This document shows positions 1-6,375 of a DNA stretch of 13,121 nt, piece by piece; position 1 is the first letter of the stretch, and every line of letters starts with the position of its first letter. The notes beneath the pieces were generated by a model that was given only the letters and a program-made list of their open reading frames with translations, made no database searches and had not been told where the DNA came from. A program made the translations under genes and the position numbers. Where the stretch lies: positions 1 to 13,121 of the forward strand of contig JASBZN010000023.1 in the NCBI GenBank assembly GCA_029983435.1, read 5' to 3'. Origin of the DNA: Urinicoccus sp. (GTDB lineage: Bacteria > Bacillota > Clostridia > Tissierellales > Peptoniphilaceae).

Positions 1-120
1 AATTGGTGAAAGTCCAATACAGCCCCCGCTACTGTAATTGAGATGAAATCAACAAAATGTCACTGAGAAATCGGGAAGACGTTGAGAGTAAGTTGATCAT
101 AAGTCAGGAGACCTACCTTT
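1..120 (+). promoter_or_regulatory. Cobalamin (adenosylcobalamin-type) riboswitch aptamer, 5' end outside the window
   Basis: The conserved aptamer blocks occur in the right order: GGTGAAAGTCC at 5-15, GCCCCCGCTACTGT at 22-35 (the L5 region), CACTGAGAAATCGGGAAG at 61-78, and the B12 box AAGTCAGGAGACCTACC at 101-117. The 5' strand of the closing stem lies left of base 1, so the element is incomplete. A hairpin at 134-153 (AGCTTT/AAATGCT with one mismatch, loop CGGTGGGA at 140-147) sits where the L13 kissing-loop partner of L5 is expected; CGG.GG can pair with CC.CCG at 23-28 around one mismatch. A terminator follows at 182-210, so the likely mode is transcription termination when cobalamin is bound. 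No gene in the same direction follows before 1180, which is unusual. The family call is secure; the L13 assignment is inferred. Confidence 0.93.
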
Positions 121-181
121 GTACATTAAGTTAAGCTTTCGGTGGGAAATGCTACTATTAAAAACGTAAATAGTAACACCC

Positions 182-210
182 AAAATTCCTACTGTAGCGA
201 GGAATTTTTT
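182..210 (+). terminator. Intrinsic terminator of the cobalamin riboswitch
   Basis: A 9-bp stem (AAAATTCCT at 182-190, AGGAATTTT at 200-208) closes a 9-base loop (ACTGTAGCG) and runs directly into a T tract at 205-210. It lies about 65 bases after the B12 box, which fits an expression platform. A second hairpin (TACTATT 153-159, AATAGTA 169-175) precedes it. Loop bases GTAGCG (194-199) are exactly complementary to CGCTAC (27-32) in the conserved aptamer L5 region. Confidence 0.8.
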
Positions 211-218
211 ATTGCTCA

Positions 219-264
219 TTTTACAGATTGGGTGACGGTCTACCTCCCACTTTAATCTGTAAAA
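219..264. repeat. Unassigned 11-bp inverted repeat with a 24-base centre
   Basis: TTTTACAGATT (219-229) is the exact reverse complement of AATCTGTAAAA (254-264). The 24-base centre begins GGGTGACGG and contains CTCCCAC; GGG and CCC inside it can extend the stem past a bulge. Neither strand has a T tract after the stem, so it is not an ordinary terminator. The centre is much richer in G and C than its flanks. It matches no riboswitch class I can name. It could be part of a small RNA made from the B12 leader, a protein-binding site, or a relic of a lost gene. Confidence 0.55.
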
Positions 265-287
265 AAACATATTTAATTACCCCTATT

Positions 288-323
288 AAAAGGCCTCTCA
301 CCGAGCAATGTGAGAGGCCTTTT
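288..323. terminator. Bidirectional intrinsic terminator between convergent transcripts
   Basis: A perfect 14-bp stem (288-301 and 310-323, core GGCCTCTCAC/GTGAGAGGCC) has an 8-base loop and is flanked by A4 and T4, so it can act on both strands. On the minus strand it ends the phosphorylase transcript about 9 bases past the stop codon. On the plus strand it stops any transcript that reads through the riboswitch terminator. Two terminators in series on the plus strand argue that little riboswitch-driven RNA extends beyond about 323. Confidence 0.88.
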
Positions 324-332
324 GCTATATCT

Positions 333-1073
333 TTAAATAAATTTTGTATCTGGTAAGTTTCTAACATTGAGCTCACTTAAGTAATCTAATAAGTTTTCTA
401 AAAGATCCTGGTAGAGGTCAAAAGAAGAAACAAAATCTACAGGTCCATGACCAATTCCTGTGCAAAGGTTGGTTACTAAGGCTAAACTATTATAATTTAA
501 GTTGAGTTCTCTAGCTAAAAATACTTCTGGCGCCCCAGTCATGCCAACAACATCGCCGCCAATTTGTCGATAAAATTTAATTTCAGCGGCTGTTTCAAAA
601 CGAGGTCCTTCTGTAGCAACATAAATTCCTTGATGAACTTGTTGGCCTTGGTTTTTTAAAAAATCTTCTATATTTTTTCCAAGGAAGTCGCTGTAAAGGT
701 TGGATACATCGAGATGTTTTAGTTCTTGTTCTTGACCATCATAAAAGGTGGAAATTCGAGACTTGGTAAAATCTAAGATGTCACGAATTAAAACAAAATT
801 TCCAGGCTTAAAATTTTCGTTAATAGAGCCCACCGCGCAGAGGCTTAGAATATGATCAACATTTAAAGACTTAAGAGCCCAGATGTTTGCTCTATAATTA
901 ATTAAATGGGGGGCAAGACTATGGTCAATACCATGTCTAGGAAGATAGTAAATTTTCTTGTTTTTTACTTTAAGGGTATAAACAGTCACTGTTCCATAAG
1001 GAGTTTTTATCTTTTTTTCTTCTAAAGGTTTAAAAAAACGATCAAAACCCGTTCCAGCTATTAAAGCGTACAT
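333..1073 (-). CDS. MTAP/MTIP-family nucleoside phosphorylase (PNP/UDP phosphorylase superfamily)
   Basis: This predicted cytosolic enzyme splits a purine (thio)nucleoside with phosphate, giving free base and a ribose-1-phosphate derivative. Family marks are GTGF at 7-10 (phosphate loop), PRHG at 45-48, the HLINYRANIWALK block at 56-68, TEGPRFET at 154-161 and GMTGAPEVFLAREL at 177-190. The RHG motif and the NYRANI block point to the methylthioadenosine/methylthioinosine phosphorylase branch rather than classical PNP. Residue 202 is Asn (LVTN), where adenosine-specific MTAP has Asp; family knowledge links Asn there to 6-oxopurines, so methylthioinosine, 5'-deoxyinosine or inosine are possible substrates. 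The start is placed at the second Met (base 1073): GGTGAT is well spaced upstream, whereas the Met 12 bases earlier has no good site. The 246-aa length is normal. It is divergent from the MtnA-like gene, whose substrate it should make. Confidence 0.88.
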   Translation of the reverse strand: MYALIAGTGFDRFFKPLEEKKIKTPYGTVTVYTLKVKNKKIYYLPRHGIDHSLAPHLINYRANIWALKSLNVDHILSLCAVGSINENFKPGNFVLIRDILDFTKSRISTFYDGQEQELKHLDVSNLYSDFLGKNIEDFLKNQGQQVHQGIYVATEGPRFETAAEIKFYRQIGGDVVGMTGAPEVFLARELNLNYNSLALVTNLCTGIGHGPVDFVSSFDLYQDLLENLLDYLSELNVRNLPDTKFI

Positions 1074-1087
1074 TTTTATCACCATCC

Positions 1088-1124
1088 TAAATTAATTATA
1101 GCAAAAATCGATTTAAAATGTCCA
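1088..1124 (-). promoter_or_regulatory. Sigma-A-type promoter of the phosphorylase gene
   Basis: Read on the minus strand, TGGACA (1124-1119, five of six to TTGACA) and a perfect TATAAT (1100-1095) are separated by 18 bases. The transcript would start near 1088, giving a leader of about 15 bases before the ATG at 1073. It is back to back with the promoter at 1130-1158. Confidence 0.7.
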
Positions 1125-1129
1125 AGATA

Positions 1130-1158
1130 TTTAAAAGTAAGGTTTTTTCAGTTATAAT
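1130..1158 (+). promoter_or_regulatory. Sigma-A-type promoter of the MtnA-like/HD/two-component operon
   Basis: A perfect TATAAT (1153-1158) lies 17 bases after TTTAAA (1130-1135, four of six to TTGACA). Initiation near 1165 would leave a short leader with AGGAGGG at 1168-1174, six bases or fewer before the ATG at 1180. The two divergent promoters are only 5 bases apart at their -35 boxes, so one bound regulator could affect both. Confidence 0.65.
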
Positions 1159-1179
1159 GGATAAGATAGGAGGGTTCTT

Positions 1180-2241
1180 ATGAAGACTAATCGTATGGAT
1201 AAAGGTTTAGCATGGATGCTGAAATATGAAAATGTAGCATGGTATGAAAATGGTGCCGTTAAGATTTTGGACCGGAGGGTTTATCCCATTGAGTCAAAAT
1301 TTGTTACTTGCCATCATCATACAGAAGTAGCCCAGGCCATTGCAGATATGGTAACACAAAGTGCAGGGCCTTATACTGCTGCAGGAATGGGAATGGCCTT
1401 AGCCGCTTATGAATCACGAACAATGAATGCAAAGGATCAATATGCTTATTTAGTTCAAGCGGCTAGGTGTATAGAATCTGCCCGTCCAACGACAAGGGAT
1501 CGTATGCACCAAGTTGTTGAGGGGTGCTTAGCAATAGCTAAAGACCATCTTGGTATTTCATGTGATGAGGTTATTTTTAATCATACTGTGGAAGCCATGA
1601 ACCATCGCTATGAAAGAATTAATGAAGTTGCTAAATATTTAATAAAGAAGATGCCAAAAGAAGCTACTGTAATGACCCAATGTTTCGGAGAAACAATTAT
1701 TGGAATGATGATTCGTCAAGCACACGACCATGGAATTGATTTAAAAATGGTTTGTCCAGAAACACGTCCTTTTTTACAAGGAGCACGATTTACCGCCTCC
1801 TGTGCAAAAGATATGGGTGTAGATGTTACGGTTATTACAGACAATATGCCAGCTTTTTATCTATCACATGAAAAGGTAGATTTATTCACTTCGGCAGCAG
1901 ATGTTATCTGTATGGATGGGTCTATTATCAATAAAGTAGGGACATTACAAATTGCCCTTTGTGCAAAGCACTTTGGTATTCCTTATTATTGCACAGGAAT
2001 CCCAGATATTAACCACAAGGATGCAAAGGGGGTAGAAATTGAATTTAGAGATCCAGAAGAGACTTTATCGGCTCATCACATCAAGCATACCTTGGAAGGG
2101 GTTAAAGGGTACTATCCAGCTTTTGATATAACTCCACCCGAATTGGTTACAGAGATTATTACAGATCAAGGTGCCTTTAAACCAGAAGACTTAGGAAAGT
2201 ATAAGACAGATAATTCAAACTTCTATAATTTTGCGGTCTAG
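1180..2241 (+). CDS. Methylthioribose-1-phosphate isomerase (MtnA)-like protein, eIF-2B alpha/beta/delta family
   Basis: MtnA isomerises the aldose 1-phosphate from nucleoside phosphorolysis to a ribulose 1-phosphate in methionine salvage, or the 5-deoxy analogue in 5'-deoxyadenosine disposal. Seen here (353 aa): ILDRRVYP at 29-36, RPTT at 102-105, the catalytic-type Cys168 in MTQC, the ETRPFLQGARFTA block at 194-206, Asp246 in CMDGS (the second catalytic residue), NKVGT at 251-255, and FDITPPELV at 315-323. The usual N-terminal RGAPAIG signature is replaced by TAAGMGMA around 66-73, with Tyr65 where the phosphate-contacting Arg is expected. It therefore belongs to a divergent MtnA-like clade whose substrate is uncertain. 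It heads the operon, with a strong AGGAGG site, and the HD protein starts 8 bases after its stop. Fold assignment is firm; substrate is inferred from the divergent phosphorylase neighbour. Confidence 0.85.
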   Translation: MKTNRMDKGLAWMLKYENVAWYENGAVKILDRRVYPIESKFVTCHHHTEVAQAIADMVTQSAGPYTAAGMGMALAAYESRTMNAKDQYAYLVQAARCIESARPTTRDRMHQVVEGCLAIAKDHLGISCDEVIFNHTVEAMNHRYERINEVAKYLIKKMPKEATVMTQCFGETIIGMMIRQAHDHGIDLKMVCPETRPFLQGARFTASCAKDMGVDVTVITDNMPAFYLSHEKVDLFTSAADVICMDGSIINKVGTLQIALCAKHFGIPYYCTGIPDINHKDAKGVEIEFRDPEETLSAHHIKHTLEGVKGYYPAFDITPPELVTEIITDQGAFKPEDLGKYKTDNSNFYNFAV

Positions 2242-2249
2242 GAGGAAAA

Positions 2250-2825
2250 ATGTTAGAAAATCAAATTAATTTTATTATAGAAATTGACAAAATGAAGTCT
2301 GTCTATCGACGGACCTACATTACTTCTGGAGATCGACGAGAAAATGATGCAGAACATAGTTTTCATGTGGCCATGATGGCTCATCTGTTAGTTAAATATG
2401 CGGATAAGCCTGTTAATGTGGACCGAGTGTGTAAGATGCTTTTAGCCCATGATATTGTGGAAGTAGACGCTGGAGATACCTTTGCCTATGATGCCAAGGG
2501 CTATGAGGATAAGGAAGACAGAGAAATGAAAGCGGCAAAGAGGTTATTTGGTATCTTGGACCAAGACCTGGGAGAAGAATTCTTCAATTTATGGTTAGAG
2601 TTTGAAGATGTAAAAACTAACGATGCTCTTTTTGCTAATGCTTTAGACCGTCTGCAACCAATTATGATGAACTATTATGGTAAGGTTACTACTTGGTCTC
2701 TTTACCCTATATCTAAAGAAATGGTATTTCAGCGCTTAGAACCTATTGAAAAAATTTCAAAAAAGTTATGGACCTATGCTAGAGAAATTGTAGAAGATTA
2801 TTTTGATAACCACAAAGGACTGTGA
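2250..2825 (+). CDS. HD-domain 5'-deoxynucleotidase (YfbR/HDDC2-like)
   Basis: This 191-aa metal-dependent phosphohydrolase probably removes the 5'-phosphate from deoxynucleoside monophosphates in the cytosol. The HD metal site is visible as His36 in NDAEHS, His67-Asp68 in LLAHDIVE, Glu71, Asp76 in DAGDT and Asp133 in ALDRLQP. The ALDRLQP block and the DAGDT segment are typical of the YfbR/HDDC2 group rather than of cyclic-nucleotide or (p)ppGpp HD enzymes. The ATG at 2250 has GGAGG just upstream. It lies 8 bases after the MtnA-like gene and 4 bases before the response regulator, so it is co-transcribed with both. Together with the phosphorylase and isomerase it suggests purine nucleoside salvage. 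Exact substrate is inferred from the family. Confidence 0.85.
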   Translation: MLENQINFIIEIDKMKSVYRRTYITSGDRRENDAEHSFHVAMMAHLLVKYADKPVNVDRVCKMLLAHDIVEVDAGDTFAYDAKGYEDKEDREMKAAKRLFGILDQDLGEEFFNLWLEFEDVKTNDALFANALDRLQPIMMNYYGKVTTWSLYPISKEMVFQRLEPIEKISKKLWTYAREIVEDYFDNHKGL

Positions 2826-2829
2826 TAGG

Positions 2830-3537
2830 ATGGCTCGTAAAATTTTATTAGTAGAAGATGAAGATGCAATTCGTAAATTTGTAAAAATCAACCTTGAAAG
2901 AGAAGGGTATAAAGTTTTTGAAGCAGCTTCTGGAGAAGATGGCATAGAGGTTGCACGCCAAGAAGAACCAGAGATTGTAGTTTTAGATATTATGTTGCCA
3001 GGAATTGATGGTTTTGAAGTTTGTCGAATTTTGAGGCAAGAATACCCTGACCTTGGGATTATTATGTTAACGGCTAAGGCAGAAGATTTAGATAAAATCA
3101 TGGGACTTCAATTTGGTAGTGATGATTATATGACTAAACCCTTTAACCCAACAGAATTGAGTTTAAGAATTAAGAGTTTAGAACGACGCTTAGATGCTAA
3201 AAATACTAAAGTAAGTAAAGATAGTATTATTAAGCATCCACCTTTTGAGTTGGATACCTATGCTCGAAAGTTTTATTGTGACTCTAAGGAAGTAGAGTTG
3301 ACGCCAACAGAATATTTAATCATGAAGTTGTTTATGGAGAACCCAGGGAAGGCTCTCAGAAGAGAAGAAATTTTAAAAATTGTCTGGGGGGAAGATTACC
3401 TAGGAGATAATAAGATTGTGGATGTTAATATTCGACGTCTTCGATCCAAGATTGAGCATAATCCTGCGAAACCAAAGTACATTGAAACAGTTTGGGGAAT
3501 GGGATATCGATGGTTTATTGCAGAGGATGATCAGTGA
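2830..3537 (+). CDS. OmpR/PhoB-family two-component response regulator
   Basis: This DNA-binding regulator should be phosphorylated by the adjacent kinase. The receiver domain (about 4-115) has the acidic pocket EDED at 9-12, phosphoacceptor Asp53 in VLDIMLPG, switch Thr81 and Lys103 in TKPF. The C-terminal winged helix (about 135-232) has ELTPTEYLIMKLF, the recognition segment VDVNIRRLRSKIE and the hallmark YIETVWGMGYRW. I start it at the ATG at 2830 (MARKILLVEDE), 10 bases after AAAGGA (2814-2819); the frame is open 27 bases further upstream, but that would add residues absent from the family and overlap the HD gene. The length is 235 aa. The kinase overlaps its stop by 4 bases, a normal regulator-kinase pairing. 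The DNA target and signal are unknown. Confidence 0.95.
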   Translation: MARKILLVEDEDAIRKFVKINLEREGYKVFEAASGEDGIEVARQEEPEIVVLDIMLPGIDGFEVCRILRQEYPDLGIIMLTAKAEDLDKIMGLQFGSDDYMTKPFNPTELSLRIKSLERRLDAKNTKVSKDSIIKHPPFELDTYARKFYCDSKEVELTPTEYLIMKLFMENPGKALRREEILKIVWGEDYLGDNKIVDVNIRRLRSKIEHNPAKPKYIETVWGMGYRWFIAEDDQ

Positions 3538-4952
3538 AAAGTTCTATAGGAAGTAGGATTATCAATAGCTTTCTAATTGTCATCTTATTGACTGTTTCAA
3601 TTATCGATATTTTATTAATTTCTGGCTATCGACAATACTACTACAATGCGATTGAAAACAATTTAAGATACCGGATTGATAACGCACAAGAGCTGTATCA
3701 GCAAAACTATAGTTTGTATCCTATTGAAGAGTTTGCTGCAGAACAAGTAACTTTGGTACCTCAAAACAATCACTACCAGGTTCAAATTATTGATACTAAA
3801 GGAAATGTCTTATCGGACTCTTTGGGGGTTTTTCAAGACAATGTATTGGTTTACAATGACGTTCAAAAAGCTCTAAATGGAAACACTGTTTCTAGACTTG
3901 GAAGCGTGGAATATTCCAAAGATTCTGTGATGAGTGTTTCAGCACCTTTAAAAACGGCAAATGGAGATATTAATGGTGTTTTGCGCTTGACCATTTCCTT
4001 AAGTGATGCCAATGCCCAAATTCGTTATATTGCCTTTCTATTATTAGGAATTAGTGTCTTAATCATTATTATTTCTTTGTTAGTAGGTATTATTTTAGCA
4101 AAATCTATTGTAAAGCCGATTGATGAGTTAACAAGAGTTGCAGAGCAAATGGCGGATGGACATTATAAAGTGCGATCCAACATAGATGGAAGTGATGAAT
4201 TAGGTAAACTTGGATATACTTTAAATACCTTAGCAGAAGAAATTTTAAAAAAAGATCAAATTAAAAATGATTTTATTTCTTCCATTTCTCATGAATTAAG
4301 AACCCCCTTAACTTCTATTAAAGGTTGGGCTTCTATCTTGATGAATTTGAATGAAGATGAAAAGCAGCTTTACTTTGAAGGTCTTGAAATTATTCAAAAT
4401 GAGTCGGATCGTTTAGCTAAAATGGTAGAAGAACTTTTAGATTTTTCCAGATACATTTCTGGACGGATTACTCTAGATAAGGATATTTTCAATTTGGCAA
4501 CAACTTGTAAGAATATTTGCACACAAATGGAACCAAAGGCAGACTTGGCCCATGTTCATTTAAGTTTAGAGTTGGATAATGATATTATGGTCTACCTGGG
4601 AGATGAAAATAGAATCAAACAACTCCTGATTAATTTAATCGACAATGCGATTAAGTTTACGGAAGAGAATGGCTGGGTAAAATTAACTAGCTATACAAAC
4701 AACAATCAGTATATTATTTTAGTTTCGGATAACGGGGTTGGAATGTCTAAAGATGACTTAGACCACGTTAAAGAAAAGTTTTATAAGGGAAAACATTCGA
4801 AAAGTCACAGTGGAATTGGCCTATCTATTGCAGATGAAATTGTTAAATTACACGGTGGGGAAATGGATATTTTTTCAGAAGAAAATGTTGGAACAACAGT
4901 AAAAATAGCACTTCCTTATGAAAAAGATTTGGAGGTGAAAAATGAAGCTTAA
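3534..4952 (+). CDS. Membrane sensor histidine kinase (HAMP-HisKA-HATPase), partner of the upstream regulator
   Basis: The start is a GTG at 3534 that overlaps the regulator stop (GTGA), with AGAGG 7 bases upstream. Layout of the 472 aa: membrane helix about 10-30; extracytoplasmic sensor about 31-163; second helix about 164-188; HAMP about 189-240; HisKA with phospho-accepting His253 in SSISHELRTPL; HATPase with the N box around Asn371 (LLINLIDNAIKF), G1 DNGVG at 399-403, and G2 SGIGLSIADEI from 426. All catalytic motifs are intact. There is no cytoplasmic PAS domain, so sensing is probably outside the membrane or within it. The lipoprotein gene starts inside its last codons (11-base overlap), suggesting translational coupling and possibly a functional link. 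The signal cannot be read from sequence. Confidence 0.95.
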   Translation: MKSSIGSRIINSFLIVILLTVSIIDILLISGYRQYYYNAIENNLRYRIDNAQELYQQNYSLYPIEEFAAEQVTLVPQNNHYQVQIIDTKGNVLSDSLGVFQDNVLVYNDVQKALNGNTVSRLGSVEYSKDSVMSVSAPLKTANGDINGVLRLTISLSDANAQIRYIAFLLLGISVLIIIISLLVGIILAKSIVKPIDELTRVAEQMADGHYKVRSNIDGSDELGKLGYTLNTLAEEILKKDQIKNDFISSISHELRTPLTSIKGWASILMNLNEDEKQLYFEGLEIIQNESDRLAKMVEELLDFSRYISGRITLDKDIFNLATTCKNICTQMEPKADLAHVHLSLELDNDIMVYLGDENRIKQLLINLIDNAIKFTEENGWVKLTSYTNNNQYIILVSDNGVGMSKDDLDHVKEKFYKGKHSKSHSGIGLSIADEIVKLHGGEMDIFSEENVGTTVKIALPYEKDLEVKNEA

Positions 4953-6375
4953 GTCTTTCTTGATTATTGGATTATTGTTTTTTCTCGTAGGATGTGGAGA
5001 TGTTCAGCTTCATATCAACAACTCCTATAACCCACCTACGATTACCAAGGCCCCTATTGAAGGGAAATGGACCATTACAAAAATTATTTTCACACCAGAA
5101 AATCGTCTAACAAATTTTGACTACAAGGATTATATCGGTAAAGATATCATTTTTAGTTCGAAGGCAGTAGTTGTAGAGAACACCACTATTAAGAGTCCTG
5201 AATTTAAAATTAAACGTATTAATAGCGATATGTTTTTTGAAAACAAATTCAATACAAGCAAAGAATCCATTGGTGTTAAGAGTGACTACGTATTTCTTGT
5301 GGACGTTCTTGAAGAAAACTCTACTTACTTCCAGGTCCTCCGAGAAAAAGATGATTTGGCCTATTTAGATATTAATGGTATATTTGTTCAGATAAAAAAG
5401 ACTTCAGACCAAGTAACGGATAAGGACATAGAAAATTTATCCCATTTGGCAGGCAATTATAATTTTCCTAAAGTGAAAACAGAAGAAAATGGGTTTTTGC
5501 TAGGATTTGAAATTCCTGCGGGTAGCAAGAGAAAAAGCTACCAATATCGAACGTATTTTTTTAAGATTCATGGAAAAAATTTGGTAGACATTATGCAAAT
5601 GGAAGACCTAATCTTACCTCGGGATGATGGTTTTTATAAAATCAGTAACAATAAAGTAAAGGTAGATCAAACAAGCTTTGATTCCATCCAATTTGAAAAG
5701 TTATCAAACAAGAATCAAGATCCTCTGATCTCAAAAATTAAACCCATTGAATACCCTCAATTTTCTAGGTCTATTCTCTATTTATCGCCAAATTATATAG
5801 GGCTTGAAAATATGAAAAAGGGGTCTAAAGAAAAAACCTTAGCCCTATATGCTATTAATTCTATCGACCGAGAGAAAAGTCTTTCCTTTGGAGATTTAGT
5901 GGAAAATGGGAATGAAATTTACGAAGACACAGCAAAATTTTTCTTACCGCCTAACAACACCTATGAAATTGATGATCGAAATTTTTCTATTATCCGGAGT
6001 CAAGGCTTTTGGGTGTATCGAGGAAGGATTAATTTCAATGTTGGAGAAGGAAACCTTTATAAAGATTTTCCTTTAAAGACGACTGTAGGCAAGGATATTA
6101 ATAAATATAACCAACTGCAAATCCCCTTGGCCAAGATTGAAAAGAATTTGGGTCGACCTGTTAAGGATGCCTTTTTTGCTCCTAATAATCAACTATTATT
6201 GACACTTGAAGATAACCACATCCGCCTATATCCTATAGATGAGGATCAAGTTATTGGAGAAATGATAAGAGAAATAAAAATTCCATCTTCCTCTAGACCT
6301 ATTCTAGCGGAATGGTGCTTAGGACAATTTGTAGACAATTGGAACAATGAATTAAACAAAGGAGATTTAAGATGA
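4942..6375 (+). CDS. Large lipoprotein of unknown function, next to the two-component system
   Basis: I do not recognise this 477-aa protein. It begins MKLKSF, then a hydrophobic stretch ending in the lipobox LVGC, with Cys18 as the lipidation site, so it should be anchored on the outer face of the membrane. The rest is mostly beta-rich in character, with several short segments of the form G.W.I or G.Y.F (EGKWTI near 41, AGNYNF near 170). A late segment, FFAPNNQLLLTLEDNHIRLYPI (about 415-436), resembles a single propeller-type strand repeat. No catalytic motif is evident. GGAGGTG lies just before the ATG at 4942. It overlaps the kinase by 11 bases, and the next gene overlaps its stop by 4. 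By analogy with other lipoproteins encoded beside kinases it may modulate the sensor; that is inference only. Confidence 0.85.
   Translation: MKLKSFLIIGLLFFLVGCGDVQLHINNSYNPPTITKAPIEGKWTITKIIFTPENRLTNFDYKDYIGKDIIFSSKAVVVENTTIKSPEFKIKRINSDMFFENKFNTSKESIGVKSDYVFLVDVLEENSTYFQVLREKDDLAYLDINGIFVQIKKTSDQVTDKDIENLSHLAGNYNFPKVKTEENGFLLGFEIPAGSKRKSYQYRTYFFKIHGKNLVDIMQMEDLILPRDDGFYKISNNKVKVDQTSFDSIQFEKLSNKNQDPLISKIKPIEYPQFSRSILYLSPNYIGLENMKKGSKEKTLALYAINSIDREKSLSFGDLVENGNEIYEDTAKFFLPPNNTYEIDDRNFSIIRSQGFWVYRGRINFNVGEGNLYKDFPLKTTVGKDINKYNQLQIPLAKIEKNLGRPVKDAFFAPNNQLLLTLEDNHIRLYPIDEDQVIGEMIREIKIPSSSRPILAEWCLGQFVDNWNNELNKGDLR

Noticed and set aside
142..255. A 37-codon plus-strand frame from a GTG after the riboswitch, ending DWVTVYLPL
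   Set aside because: No Shine-Dalgarno sequence precedes the GTG, the start lies in the L13-like hairpin, and the frame spans the terminator and half of the inverted repeat. Most likely an accident of structured RNA, although a conserved peptide in relatives would change this.
219..264. Fluoride or mini-ykkC (guanidine) riboswitch suggested by GGTGACGG
   Set aside because: The fluoride class needs an AAAC segment, a further hairpin and a CTGATG-like element, which are absent. Mini-ykkC needs two hairpins with ACGR loops on proper stems, and only one ACGG without a matching stem is seen.
2803..2829. Earlier ATG for the response regulator
   Set aside because: It adds nine residues before the conserved ARKILLVEDE start, lies inside the HD gene, and has a poorer ribosome site than the ATG at 2830.
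2766..3101. Minus-strand open frame of 111 codons across the HD/regulator junction
   Set aside because: It is opposite two clearly coding genes, is rich in Ser/Ile/Lys without family motifs, and has no ribosome site; the same applies to the other antisense frames at 6404-6589, 8059-8262, 8865-9074, 9586-9837, 11173-11367 and 12575-12784.
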